A DNA stretch of 64,000 nucleotides from Massilia sp. Root351 (GTDB lineage Bacteria; Pseudomonadota; Gammaproteobacteria; Burkholderiales; Burkholderiaceae_D), in the NCBI RefSeq assembly GCF_001425045.1, contig NZ_LMDJ01000033.1, positions 126,463 to 190,462 on the forward strand, given 5' to 3'. The stretch's first letter is position 1. Every line of letters starts with the position of its first letter. A program made the position numbers and the translations under genes. Of this stretch, positions 35,020 through 43,024 are shown piece by piece. Below the pieces are notes generated by a model. The model worked only from the letters and a program-made list of their open reading frames with translations. It searched no databases and was not told the DNA's origin.

Positions 35020-36012
35020 ATGAAGAAAAGTGTCCCGACCATCCGCGACGTCGCCGCTGCAGCAGGGGTATCGACTGCCACCGTGTCCAAATTCGTCAAC
35101 GGCGCGCAACGCTTTTCGCCGCCGGTGGAAGACACCATCAAGCGTGTGATCGCGGAACTGGGCTACCGCTCCAACCCGCTGGCGCAGTCCATGATCACCG
35201 GCCGCACCAAGACCGTGGGCCTGTCGGTGCTGGATATCTCCAATCCGCATTTCACCAGCATTGTCAAGGGCGCCAACCGCGTGGCGCAGGCGCACGGCTA
35301 CACCGTGCTGCTGGTGGACACGGAGGAAAACCCGGACCGCGAACGCCATCTGCTGGAAGCGCTGAGCCGGCGCGTGGACGGCATGCTGGTATTCTCGCGC
35401 CTGCAGGAGGCCGAGCTGGGCTGGCTGGTGGAGATGGACCGGCCGCTGGTGTTCTTCGGCCGCATGCCCGGGCTGGAAATGCCCACGGTGGCGGGCGATG
35501 ACCAGCGCGCCGCCTATATGCTCACGCGCCACCTGGTGACGCAGGGGCACCGCAGGTTTGCTTACCTGGGCTTTTCCAGGTCGCGCCGGGACGAAGAGCG
35601 CCGCGACGGCGTGCGCGAATGCCTGGCCGCGCACGGCCAGCAACTGACGGTGTACGACACCGATTCGCCGTCGTCGCTGGAAGGGGAGCGCATCTGCTCG
35701 TCCATCATGCTGGGCGCGGAACATCCGGATGCGCTGATCTGTTACAACGACCTGATGGCGCTGGGCTTCATGAAGGCCGCGCAGACGCTGGGCTTCCGGC
35801 TGCCCGGCGATATGTCCGTGGCGGGCTTCGACAACATCCAGTTCGGCAACTACAGCTCGCCCGCGCTGACCACCGTGGATTTGCAAAGCGAGCGCATGGG
35901 GGCGACCGCGATGGAGAAGCTGCTGGCCATCATCGACGGCAAGCCCACCGAGCGCTGCACCCGCATCGAACCTCAGCTGATTTTAAGGGCCTCCACCTCA
36001 TGCCGCACCTGA
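35020..36012 (+). CDS. LacI-family transcriptional regulator
   Basis: A 330-residue repressor. The N-terminal helix-turn-helix and hinge are clear: TIRDVAAAAGVSTATVSKFVNG (residues 6-27, longer than quoted motif usually needed) and ELGYRSNPLAQSM. The periplasmic-binding-protein-like sensor follows (GLSVLDISNPHFTSIVKGA to VAGFDNIQFGNYSSPALTTV). Start set at ATG 35020 (MKKSVPT), the usual length before the HTH; ATG 34996 is an alternative eight codons upstream. Neither has a strong ribosome site. The gene overlaps the CHM-isomerase gene by 13 bases. Likely effector is a sugar or sugar acid linked to the MFS transporter, by position only. Confidence 0.9.
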   Translation: MKKSVPTIRDVAAAAGVSTATVSKFVNGAQRFSPPVEDTIKRVIAELGYRSNPLAQSMITGRTKTVGLSVLDISNPHFTSIVKGANRVAQAHGYTVLLVDTEENPDRERHLLEALSRRVDGMLVFSRLQEAELGWLVEMDRPLVFFGRMPGLEMPTVAGDDQRAAYMLTRHLVTQGHRRFAYLGFSRSRRDEERRDGVRECLAAHGQQLTVYDTDSPSSLEGERICSSIMLGAEHPDALICYNDLMALGFMKAAQTLGFRLPGDMSVAGFDNIQFGNYSSPALTTVDLQSERMGATAMEKLLAIIDGKPTERCTRIEPQLILRASTSCRT

Positions 36013-36383
36013 CCATAGACTACTGCGGCAACCTCGACGCGCACAGCGACATGCAAACCCTGTGCGCGCGCCTGTCGCGCACGCTGGTGCAACTCCAGGA
36101 CGGCAGCGGCCACGCCGTCTTCCCGCTGAACGGCACGCGCGTGCTGGCCTATCCCGCGCCGCACCACGCGGTGGCGGACGGCGCGCCGGACAAGATATTC
36201 GTCTACCTGAACCTGCGCATCACGCCCGGCCGCACGGCCGCGCTGGTGGAGACGGTGGGCAAGGCGCTGCTGGCCCAGGTCGATGCCCACTTCGCCCCGC
36301 TGTCCGGAAAACTGCCCATCCGCATCACCCTGCATATCGACGAGGGCAACCCGGTGTACGAAGGCAAGTGGGCTTCTGCTTAA
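36000..36383 (+). CDS. 5-carboxymethyl-2-hydroxymuconate isomerase family protein
   Basis: A 127-residue tautomerase-superfamily enzyme of the HpaF/CHMI type. After removal of Met, Pro is N-terminal (MPHLTIDYCGNL), and in this superfamily that Pro is the catalytic base. FVYLNLRITPGRTAALVETVGKALL-like central strands and ITLHIDEGNPVYEGKW fit CHMI. It acts in 4-hydroxyphenylacetate degradation in enteric bacteria, but no other hpa gene is present. It begins 13 bases inside the end of the LacI-family gene, so it depends on that transcript. Substrate is open. Confidence 0.8.
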   Translation: MPHLTIDYCGNLDAHSDMQTLCARLSRTLVQLQDGSGHAVFPLNGTRVLAYPAPHHAVADGAPDKIFVYLNLRITPGRTAALVETVGKALLAQVDAHFAPLSGKLPIRITLHIDEGNPVYEGKWASA

Positions 36384-36408
36384 TCCCATCCGCCGGCAAT
36401 CGCTGGCA

Positions 36409-36930
36409 TCAAGGCCTAGGGGTCACGCTGAAGTGCGCTCTTAAGGGGAAGGCCTGCTCGCATGGCTTGCCGCTGCACAGGGCGGGCTTGTATTTTTCTA
36501 GCATCATCAGCGTCGCCACCACCCGTGCTATTTCGGGGTCAGGCGCCTTGTAGATGGTCACGCTGCTGCCTTCGCCATTGGCGTCGACCATGACAGCGAT
36601 GTCCAGCTCGCCTACGACAAGCATTTTGCCTTGAATTTCCGACAAGGCCTTGAAGATGGTCTTGTAGCCGCGCAGCGGGAATGGCGGTTCGTCGTCCGGC
36701 CCCATGTGCTCGTACAAGCCGCGCAGCATGCGCTTGTCGTCGGGCGAGAGCTGGGCGTAAGTCTTGTTGTAAGGCAGCGGCGAGACGATCAGGTCATGCA
36801 AGATGTTGGTGCCGGTGCGCGGGGCGTCGGCTTTCAATTTGTACTCGGGCCTTCCGTCTGCTGGCTGAGCCGAGGCGGACAGCGGCAGGACGGCCGCCAG
36901 CGCGAGATTTAATATTGGGACCAAGCGCAT
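36409..36930 (-). CDS. Secreted protein with TonB-C-like domain
   Basis: A 173-residue exported protein: signal peptide about 1-21 (ALPLSASA style), then an N-terminal helical part with LIVSPLPYNKTYAQLSPDDK. The C-terminal part (about 100-170) resembles the TonB C-terminal fold: GELDIAVMVDANGEGSSVTI, a helix IARVVATLMML, then YKPALCSGKPCEQAFPLRAHF. There is no transmembrane anchor or Pro-rich spacer, so it is not a conventional TonB. Two Cys flanking a turn may form a disulfide. It is a lone gene; function unknown. Confidence 0.6.
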   Translation of the reverse strand: MRLVPILNLALAAVLPLSASAQPADGRPEYKLKADAPRTGTNILHDLIVSPLPYNKTYAQLSPDDKRMLRGLYEHMGPDDEPPFPLRGYKTIFKALSEIQGKMLVVGELDIAVMVDANGEGSSVTIYKAPDPEIARVVATLMMLEKYKPALCSGKPCEQAFPLRAHFSVTPRP

Positions 36931-37219
36931 GCACAGGTACTCCGGTTAGTCGAAACGTGTTTATACAGGACACGCAGCCGCGCGAGATACACACATTGTC
37001 ACGCATCGTCCCGGCCGGCCGTTAGGGGGGGCGGCATGTGTTGCAGCTGGCGCTGGCCGACGCACGGGTGGGAGGTGTGATTGCGCCGTCGCGGAGCGGA
37101 TTGCCGCCGTGCTGATTGAGTGCGCCGTCGGCGCTGCGCCTGGCGTTCGAATCGGCCGATCCCTGCTGGCGCAGCCTGCACTACGTCGCGGGCGGCCAGT
37201 TCTACGCCACCGGCGAAGC
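36931..37219. other. Non-coding gap with possible gene remnant
   Basis: No intact gene. The first 100 bases are moderately AT-rich and look like a promoter region for the secreted-protein gene. From about 37134 the plus strand reads LRLAFESADPCWRSLHYVAG and continues to a TGA at 37241-37243, a plausible protein tail without a start and interrupted upstream by a stop near 37112. It may be a degraded gene end overlapping the GGDEF gene, or chance reading in GC-rich DNA. Confidence 0.3.
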
Positions 37220-38224
37220 CTATGCCGCCGGCGATGCCGGTTGAACTTCCGGCGTGCCGACGATGACGCAGTTGCGGCCGGCTTTCTTGGCGGCGTAGAG
37301 CGCGCGGTCGGCGGCGCCCAGCATGGCGGCCGCGTCGTTCAGGTCGCTCTTGCTGAAGGTGGCCACGCCGATGCTGAGCGTGACGTTGGGATGGGCGGCG
37401 GCGGGGGCGTGCGGCACGTCCAGCCCGGCCACCCGCGCGCGGATGGATTCGGCCACGATCTGTGCCTGCGCCGAGTCGGTGTCCGGCAGCACGGCGGCAA
37501 ATTCCTCGCCGCCGTAGCGCGCCGCCAGGTCGGCCGGGCGCTGCAGGGTGGCGGCAAAGGCTTCGGCGACCAGCGTCAGGCAGGCGTCGCCCTGCTGGTG
37601 GCCGAAATGGTCGTTGTAGGCTTTGAATGAATCGATATCCATCAGCAGCAGCGACAGAGCGCTGTCGTTGCGGCTGGCGCGTTTCAGTTCGCGGCTCAGC
37701 GCCACGTCGAAATGGCGGCGGTTGGCGATGCCGGTCAGGCCGTCCACATACGATTGCGCGCGCAGCGCTTCGGCCTGCACCCGCAGTTGCCGCTCTCGGC
37801 CCATGGTGCTGCTGACGTTGCTCACCTCGATCAGGCAGTATTTTTCCTTGCCCTCGTTGAACGGCGTCACCGACACGGCCTGCTCCATGCGTTCGCCACC
37901 CCAGGTGCCGGACGGGTAAAGCGGGAAGGGGGCGCGGTTCAGGCCGTGCGGCAGGCTGGCCGCCGTGCCGTTCTGCAGCGCGCTGTGCACCGCCTGTTCC
38001 ACGCGCTGGCCGCGCAATTCCTCGAATAGCTCGAACAGGTCGCTGCCCTGCACGCGGCTGGCCGACAGCCCGGAATGGCTGGCCATCCACTGGTTCCACA
38101 GCACGATGCGGTGTTTCGAGTCGACCACCGCCAGGCCCAGGTTGGCCAGGCCGAGCACGCGGCTCGACAAGGTGGACAGGGATGCGGCGGGCTGAGTAGG
38201 GCGGGGGAGGGTATTTTCGGGCAT
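37220..38224 (-). CDS. PAS-GGDEF diguanylate cyclase
   Basis: A 334-residue soluble c-di-GMP synthase. The PAS domain (about 20-145) begins LGLANLGLAVVDSKHRIVLW. The GGDEF domain (about 160-320) has DGLTGIANRRHFD, the metal-binding LLMDIDSFKAYND and the active-site GGEEF (YGGEEFAAV). An inhibitory I-site RPAD lies exactly five residues before GGEEF, so product inhibition is expected. There is no membrane segment. It is a single gene between orphan DNA and envZ. Confidence 0.9.
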   Translation of the reverse strand: MPENTLPRPTQPAASLSTLSSRVLGLANLGLAVVDSKHRIVLWNQWMASHSGLSASRVQGSDLFELFEELRGQRVEQAVHSALQNGTAASLPHGLNRAPFPLYPSGTWGGERMEQAVSVTPFNEGKEKYCLIEVSNVSSTMGRERQLRVQAEALRAQSYVDGLTGIANRRHFDVALSRELKRASRNDSALSLLLMDIDSFKAYNDHFGHQQGDACLTLVAEAFAATLQRPADLAARYGGEEFAAVLPDTDSAQAQIVAESIRARVAGLDVPHAPAAAHPNVTLSIGVATFSKSDLNDAAAMLGAADRALYAAKKAGRNCVIVGTPEVQPASPAA

Positions 38225-38280
38225 GCCAGATTATAGCGGCTGGCCGCCGGTGGGCAAGGGCGATGCGCCTGGCCGCATGG

Positions 38281-39639
38281 TCATGCCATGACCTTCATTG
38301 TGATCTGGAACAGCAGGCCGCCGCCTTCGCGGTTGCGCACCTGCAGTTCGGCGCCGTGGCGCAGCAGCACGCGGTCGACAATCGCCAGTCCCAGTCCGGC
38401 GCCGTTGGCCTGGCCGCGCGCGCTGTCGAGCCGCGTGAAGGGTTTCAGCAGCGCTTCGATCTGGTCGTCCGGCACGCCTGCGCCATGGTCCTGCACCTCT
38501 ATCGTCACGCGCTTGAAGGTGTGCATGCCTTTCACGCTGCACTTGATGTCGATTTCGGTGTAGTCGGTATCCGGGGTCTTGCCGTAGCGGCGCGCGTTCT
38601 CGATCAGGTTGTTCAGCACCCGCTTCAGGTCGGTCGGGTTGCCCAGCACCGTGGCGCTGTCGGCGATGTCGGTGGTGATGCGCACGTCGGGCAGGCGCGC
38701 CGCTTCGTGCGCGGTTTCCGCCAGCAGCGCCGTGATGTCCACCGTGGTGAAGGTGGAAGCCTCGGTCGGCTTGGCGAAGTCCAGGAACTGGCCGATGATG
38801 GCGTCCATTTGCCCGATGTCGGATTGGATGCCTTCGCGCGCTTCATCCGACAGGCTGGCCATCTCCACTTCCAGCTGCATGCGCGCCAGCGGGGTGCGCA
38901 GGTCGTGCGAAATGCCGGCCAGGATCACGGCGCGGTCGGACTCCACCTGCTGCAAGTCCTCCACCATCTGGTTGAAGCTGCGGTTGGCCTGGATGACCTC
39001 TGCCGGACCGATTTCAGGCAGCTTGTCCGGGCGGCGCCCTTCCGCCAGTTCGCGCGTGGCGGCGGTCAGGCGCGCCAGCGGACGGTTGATCAGGCTGGAG
39101 ATCAGCGCCGCGCCCAGCAGCGAGGCGACCGACACCACGCTGGCCCAGCCCAGCCACTGCACGCCGGTCATGCCGTGGATGCGCTCGCGCTCCAGCATCA
39201 GCCAATAGCGGTCTTCGCCGATGTTGAAGCTGACCCAGAAGCCGGACATGCCGTTCACGCTGCGCGAAAAGCGCGTGTCGGCGCCCAGCTTGGCTTTCAC
39301 CAGCGCTTCGATGTCGGGCATCAGGGAATTGGCGGGCGGCGGCTCGACCTCGTCGTCGTCCTCCATTGTGAACACGCGGATGCCTTCATTCGACACCAGT
39401 TCGAACAGCAGCTCGCGCCGCAGTTCGGGCGCGGAGTGGGTGAGGGCGGCATGGGTGATGGTGACCACCGAGATCACCTGGGCCGAAATCTGCTGCACCT
39501 GCGGTTCGCGCTGCAGCACGCTCACCAGGCCGACCCAGGCCGACATGCTGAGCGTGGTGAGCACGCCCATCAGCAGGAAGGTGCGCCAGAACAGACCGCT
39601 CTTCAGCGAACTCAGTTGAATATAGCGGGACAGTTTCAT
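38281..39639 (-). CDS. envZ: Osmosensor histidine kinase EnvZ
   Basis: A 452-residue inner-membrane kinase, close to E. coli EnvZ in length and motifs. TM1 is at about 17-40, a periplasmic domain at about 45-158, TM2 about 160-182, then HAMP, and the H-box LAGISHDLRTPLARMQLE with His245. N-box NNLIENARRYG, G1 DHGAGVP and G2 GAGLGLAIV are intact. It phosphorylates and dephosphorylates OmpR, encoded 18 bases upstream in the same operon. Start ATG 39639. Confidence 0.92.
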   Translation of the reverse strand: MKLSRYIQLSSLKSGLFWRTFLLMGVLTTLSMSAWVGLVSVLQREPQVQQISAQVISVVTITHAALTHSAPELRRELLFELVSNEGIRVFTMEDDDEVEPPPANSLMPDIEALVKAKLGADTRFSRSVNGMSGFWVSFNIGEDRYWLMLERERIHGMTGVQWLGWASVVSVASLLGAALISSLINRPLARLTAATRELAEGRRPDKLPEIGPAEVIQANRSFNQMVEDLQQVESDRAVILAGISHDLRTPLARMQLEVEMASLSDEAREGIQSDIGQMDAIIGQFLDFAKPTEASTFTTVDITALLAETAHEAARLPDVRITTDIADSATVLGNPTDLKRVLNNLIENARRYGKTPDTDYTEIDIKCSVKGMHTFKRVTIEVQDHGAGVPDDQIEALLKPFTRLDSARGQANGAGLGLAIVDRVLLRHGAELQVRNREGGGLLFQITMKVMA

Positions 39640-39657
39640 ACGGCGCTACCTCGCAAG

Positions 39658-40434
39658 CTAGCGCGGCTGACCCTCCGGGATGAAGACATAGCCCAGGCCC
39701 CACACGGTCTGGATGTACAGCGGGCTGGAAGGGTCCGGCTCGATCAGCTTGCGCAGGCGCGAAATCTGCACGTCCAGGCTGCGGTCGAACACTTCGTACT
39801 CGCGGCCGCGCGCCAGTTCCATCAGCTTCTCGCGCGACAGCGGCTGGCGCGCGTGGCGCGCAAATACCTTCAGCACCGAAAATTCGCCGGTGGTCAGCGG
39901 CACGGTCTCGCCGCTCTTCTTCAGCGTGCGCGTGCCCAGGTCCAGCACGAACTGGCCGAACTCGAAGGTCTGCGGGGTTTCCGACGGCGCGCCCGGAATC
40001 TCGTCGGGCTGCTTGCGGCGCAGCACGGCGCCGATACGCGCCACCAGTTCGCGCGGGTTGAAGGGCTTGGGCAGGTAGTCGTCCGCGCCCATTTCCAGGC
40101 CGACGATGCGGTCCACGTCCTCGCCCTTGGCGGTGAGCATGATGATGGGCGTCTGGTCCCCGGCGCCGCGCAGGCGGCGGCAGATCGACAGGCCGTCTTC
40201 GCCCGGCAGCATCAGGTCCAGCACCAGCAGGTCGTAGCGCTCGCGCAGCCACAGCTTGTTCATGGCGGTGGCGTTCTCCGCCGTGAAGACGTTGAAGCCC
40301 TGTTCAGTCAGGTAGCGGCGCAGCAGGTCGCGCAGGCGGACGTCGTCGTCCACCACCATGATCTTGGCTTGATGGCCGCCGCTGTTGGCGGTGCTGGGGC
40401 TGTTGCTGGAATCAGTCGAAGTCATAGTTGTCAC
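39658..40434 (-). CDS. ompR: Response regulator OmpR
   Basis: A 258-residue regulator that matches OmpR nearly word for word in places: RLRDLLRRYLTEQGFNVF, LDLMLPGEDGLSICRRLR, GLEMGADDYLPKPFNPREL. Phospho-acceptor is Asp73 and the winged helix ends VWGLGYVFIPEG. It has a Ser/Asn-rich N-terminal extension of about 20 residues compared with E. coli; a later start is possible but no internal Met is better placed. It is first in the ompR-envZ operon. A RstA/OmpR-like site lies 76-89 bases upstream of the start. Confidence 0.93.
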   Translation of the reverse strand: MTTMTSTDSSNSPSTANSGGHQAKIMVVDDDVRLRDLLRRYLTEQGFNVFTAENATAMNKLWLRERYDLLVLDLMLPGEDGLSICRRLRGAGDQTPIIMLTAKGEDVDRIVGLEMGADDYLPKPFNPRELVARIGAVLRRKQPDEIPGAPSETPQTFEFGQFVLDLGTRTLKKSGETVPLTTGEFSVLKVFARHARQPLSREKLMELARGREYEVFDRSLDVQISRLRKLIEPDPSSPLYIQTVWGLGYVFIPEGQPR

Positions 40435-40509
40435 GCTGTCAGAATTGTCTTAATTATGTTGCTATGGTAACGTCATATTCGCCGGAGGCAAATGTCATTG
40501 CCAACCCAT

Positions 40510-40525
40510 TACAAACTGTTACAAA
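40510..40525. promoter_or_regulatory. OmpR/RstA-like binding site
   Basis: TACAAACTGTTACA (40510-40523) matches 10 of the 12 fixed positions of the RstA box TACATNTNGTTACA, and ACAAA recurs with a 10-bp period (40511 and 40521). It lies between ompR and the small secreted-protein gene, so it may serve ompR autoregulation and activation of that gene. Confidence 0.45.
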
Positions 40526-40602
40526 CTTTACCCAATTGGTCTTACCCCCGGGGGGAAATGTCCATACACTGGACGCATGGCAGTAAGCTACAGAGGAATC
40601 CC

Positions 40603-40965
40603 ATGAACAAGCATCCCGACAAACTGAACGCGGCGCGCCAAGCGTCCAAGCTGGTCCGCGCTTCCGTGGGAGCGCTGGCCGTCTGTACCCTGCTGGGTTC
40701 GGCTTTGCCGGCCTTGGCCTTTGGTCCCGACAATCCGCAGCAGCGCAAGGAAGAGCGCAGCGACCGTTCCCGCAACGAGGACCGCGAACGCGCCCATCGC
40801 GAAATGGAAATCCGCGCCGAGGAGCGCCGCCGCATGCTGCAGGATAGCACCAACAATGCCGAGGCGTCGCGCCGGGTCCGCATGACGGCCGACGAGCGCC
40901 GCGACCTGCGCCGCCAGATCAATGAAGCGGGCGCCGAAGTCTACGCTTTGCCACCGCGCCGTTGA
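40603..40965 (+). CDS. Small secreted Arg/Glu-rich protein
   Basis: A 120-residue exported protein. The signal peptide runs to about residue 40 with a cut near ALA-FG, preceded by an unusually long basic N-region. The mature part is a highly charged helix dominated by Arg and Glu (RKEERSDRSRNEDRERAHRE), then MTADERRDLRRQINEAG. AGAGGA before ATG 40603 sets the start. No enzyme motif is seen. Divergent from ompR with a regulator-like site between, it may be part of the envelope-stress response, like CpxP/Spy-type helical proteins; that comparison is only by composition. Confidence 0.6.
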   Translation: MNKHPDKLNAARQASKLVRASVGALAVCTLLGSALPALAFGPDNPQQRKEERSDRSRNEDRERAHREMEIRAEERRRMLQDSTNNAEASRRVRMTADERRDLRRQINEAGAEVYALPPRR

Positions 40966-40975
40966 TCCATCTCAA

Positions 40976-40999
40976 GCCGGCGCGATATTGTCCGCCGGC
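40976..40999 (+). terminator. GC hairpin after small secreted-protein gene
   Basis: GCCGGCG and CGCCGGC pair across a ten-base loop 11 bases past the stop. No T run follows, so it may act as a weak terminator or an mRNA 3' stem. Confidence 0.4.
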
Positions 41000-41044
41000 G
41001 TCGTATGGAAGCCTCATCCAGCTACCGAAAATCCCCTTTCATTC

Positions 41045-41069
41045 TTGACTTGCGTGTAACATTGGTTAC
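41045..41069 (+). promoter_or_regulatory. -35-like box and dyad before DUF342 pair
   Basis: TTGACT (41045-41050) resembles a -35. The perfect dyad GTAACATTGGTTAC (41056-41069) overlaps where RNA polymerase would sit, so it may be an operator. No convincing -10 follows at 17 bp (ACTTGT), so the promoter may need an activator. Confidence 0.35.
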
Positions 41070-41134
41070 TTGTGAGAATGCCGGCCGCGTGTAGGGCACG
41101 CCGCTGGCCCTTGCCGTATGTCGGGAGGAGATTT

Positions 41135-43018
41135 GTGGTGGACAAAGTAGCAGAAGCTGCCGCGACAGCGTTGCCCCATGGCGTCATCCAGCGCCCGGAT
41201 GGGGTGTATCTGGACGCTTCCCTGCAGGGGCCGGTGTTTGTGGCGGCCATCAACCAGATATTCTCGGCCGGCGCCTTCCTGGCCGGGCTGGACTATGCCG
41301 TCTTCACCAAGGCCCTGTTCAACATCGGCCCGCCGTTGCCGCCGGGGCCGCCCGGCCAGGCGCTGATCCGCATCGCCGACGTAATCCGCATGTTCGATCC
41401 GCAGCGCCGCGCGCTGTATCGCGCAGTGAAAATGGACGGCGAGCTGGCCGAGTATGTGTTCGAGCCGCTGTTCCTGGACGCCATGGAGCTGCCCGACGGC
41501 ACCCTGATCCCCGAGCGTCCGGTGAAGCTGGACTTCGACGAGTTTGTGGCCGACCTGTGGACCAAGGGCATCCGTTTCGGCATCGACGCCAACAACGTCA
41601 AGGCCGGCATCGCCTCCGCGCGCGGCGACCGCAGCACCGTGGCGCGCCGGCTGGAGCCGGGCAAGAGCATCGATGCGCATGTGGTGGAAGTGTCGCAGGA
41701 CCTGCACCGCAGCGACGCGCCGCGCGAGAAAGCCGATGGCCGGGTGGACCTGAACAGCTTCCAGAACCGCTTTCCGCAAATCCGGCAAGGCATGCGCCTG
41801 CTGAAGAAAGTGCCCGGCCAGGCCGGCGCGCAGGGCCTGGAGATGGCCGGCACCGCGCTGCTGCCGCAGCCGCCGGCCGACCTGGATTTCCGCCGCTGGG
41901 TGGGCGACGGCACCGTGATCGAAAATACGCCGGACGGCGAATTCCTGGTGGCCGCGCAGGACGGCTTTCTGGACGTCGATACCAAGAGCGGCAGGATTTC
42001 CGTGCGCGACAAGATCGTCAGCCGCGAAGGGGTGAGCGGCCGCACCACGGGCAACCTGGCCCTGGCTGGCGCCTTCGAGGAGCATGGCGACGTGCAGGAA
42101 CTGCGCGCCGTGGATGGCAGCGACATCACCATCCGCGGCAACGTGTTCGGCAACATCAACTCCACCGGCGGCACCATCATCCTCGGTTCCAACCTGGTGG
42201 GCGGCAGCGCCTACAACGTCAAGGGCGACATCAAGGTCAAGGGCGTGGCGTCCGGTTCCACCCTGCACACGCGCGACGGCGAAATCCGCATCGCCGGCCG
42301 TGCCGAGAGCTGCGTCATTGTCGGCACCCGGGTCTTCATCGAAGAAGCGTCGAATTGCGAGATCCTGGCCGACGAGGTGAAGCTAGGGCTGGCGGAGGGC
42401 TGCGCGGTGGCGGCACGGCGCATCGAGATTGAAAGCGCCGGCCCGCGCAAGCAGAGTGAAATGCTGGTGCTGGTGCAAGTGCCGGACATGGGACCGCTCA
42501 ACGGCGAGATCGCCGGCCTGGTGGGCAAGATCGACGCGCTGGAACAGCTGCGCCAGCAGTTCCGCCAGGAGGCCGAGCAGATCACCGCCATTCCCCAGGT
42601 GCGCGGCTACATGACGCTGACGGCGCAGATGCGCAAGGGCGAGCTGACCCTGACGCCCGAGCAGGCGCCGCAGCTGAAGAAGATGGCGGCGGCCGTCGAG
42701 CCGCAGCTCAAGACCGTGGGCCATTTGCTGCAGAAAATGAAGGCGGCCGAATCGCAGCAGATGGTGCGGCGCGCGCAGGTCGAAGAGCTGCGCAAGCAGA
42801 AGCAGGCCTCAAACGGGCTGGCCCGGTGTAAGATCCAGATGGTGGCAGGCGAGACGCTGGTGCGCAGCATGCCGCTGAAAGAGGGCGCGCCGGCGGCCAA
42901 CCTGATGGCGCCCAAAGACGGTAAAACCTTCCTGCGCGGGCCGCACGTAGGCTACGAGAGCCTGTTCTCCGACTCCCTCGGGTCGCTGGACTGGACTTAC
43001 AGCGTCGAGCCGGATTAA
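41135..43018 (+). CDS. DUF342 (FapA-like) protein, first of tandem pair
   Basis: A 627-residue cytoplasmic protein of the FapA/DUF342 family. The N-terminal module (about 1-230) includes LDFDEFVADLWTKGIRFGID and RSDAPREKADGRVDLNSFQN. The middle (about 270-440) is a right-handed beta-helix with repeats such as NITIRGNVFGNI-like steps, VGGSAYNVKGDIKVKGVASG and CVIVGTRVFIEEASNCEI. The C-terminal (about 455-560) is a coiled coil. GTG 41135 lies six bases after GGAGG. The family is linked to polar assembly and signalling in Vibrio; the role here is unknown. It is followed at six bases by a paralogue. Confidence 0.8.
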   Translation: MVDKVAEAAATALPHGVIQRPDGVYLDASLQGPVFVAAINQIFSAGAFLAGLDYAVFTKALFNIGPPLPPGPPGQALIRIADVIRMFDPQRRALYRAVKMDGELAEYVFEPLFLDAMELPDGTLIPERPVKLDFDEFVADLWTKGIRFGIDANNVKAGIASARGDRSTVARRLEPGKSIDAHVVEVSQDLHRSDAPREKADGRVDLNSFQNRFPQIRQGMRLLKKVPGQAGAQGLEMAGTALLPQPPADLDFRRWVGDGTVIENTPDGEFLVAAQDGFLDVDTKSGRISVRDKIVSREGVSGRTTGNLALAGAFEEHGDVQELRAVDGSDITIRGNVFGNINSTGGTIILGSNLVGGSAYNVKGDIKVKGVASGSTLHTRDGEIRIAGRAESCVIVGTRVFIEEASNCEILADEVKLGLAEGCAVAARRIEIESAGPRKQSEMLVLVQVPDMGPLNGEIAGLVGKIDALEQLRQQFRQEAEQITAIPQVRGYMTLTAQMRKGELTLTPEQAPQLKKMAAAVEPQLKTVGHLLQKMKAAESQQMVRRAQVEELRKQKQASNGLARCKIQMVAGETLVRSMPLKEGAPAANLMAPKDGKTFLRGPHVGYESLFSDSLGSLDWTYSVEPD

Positions 43019-43024
43019 GGAGGC

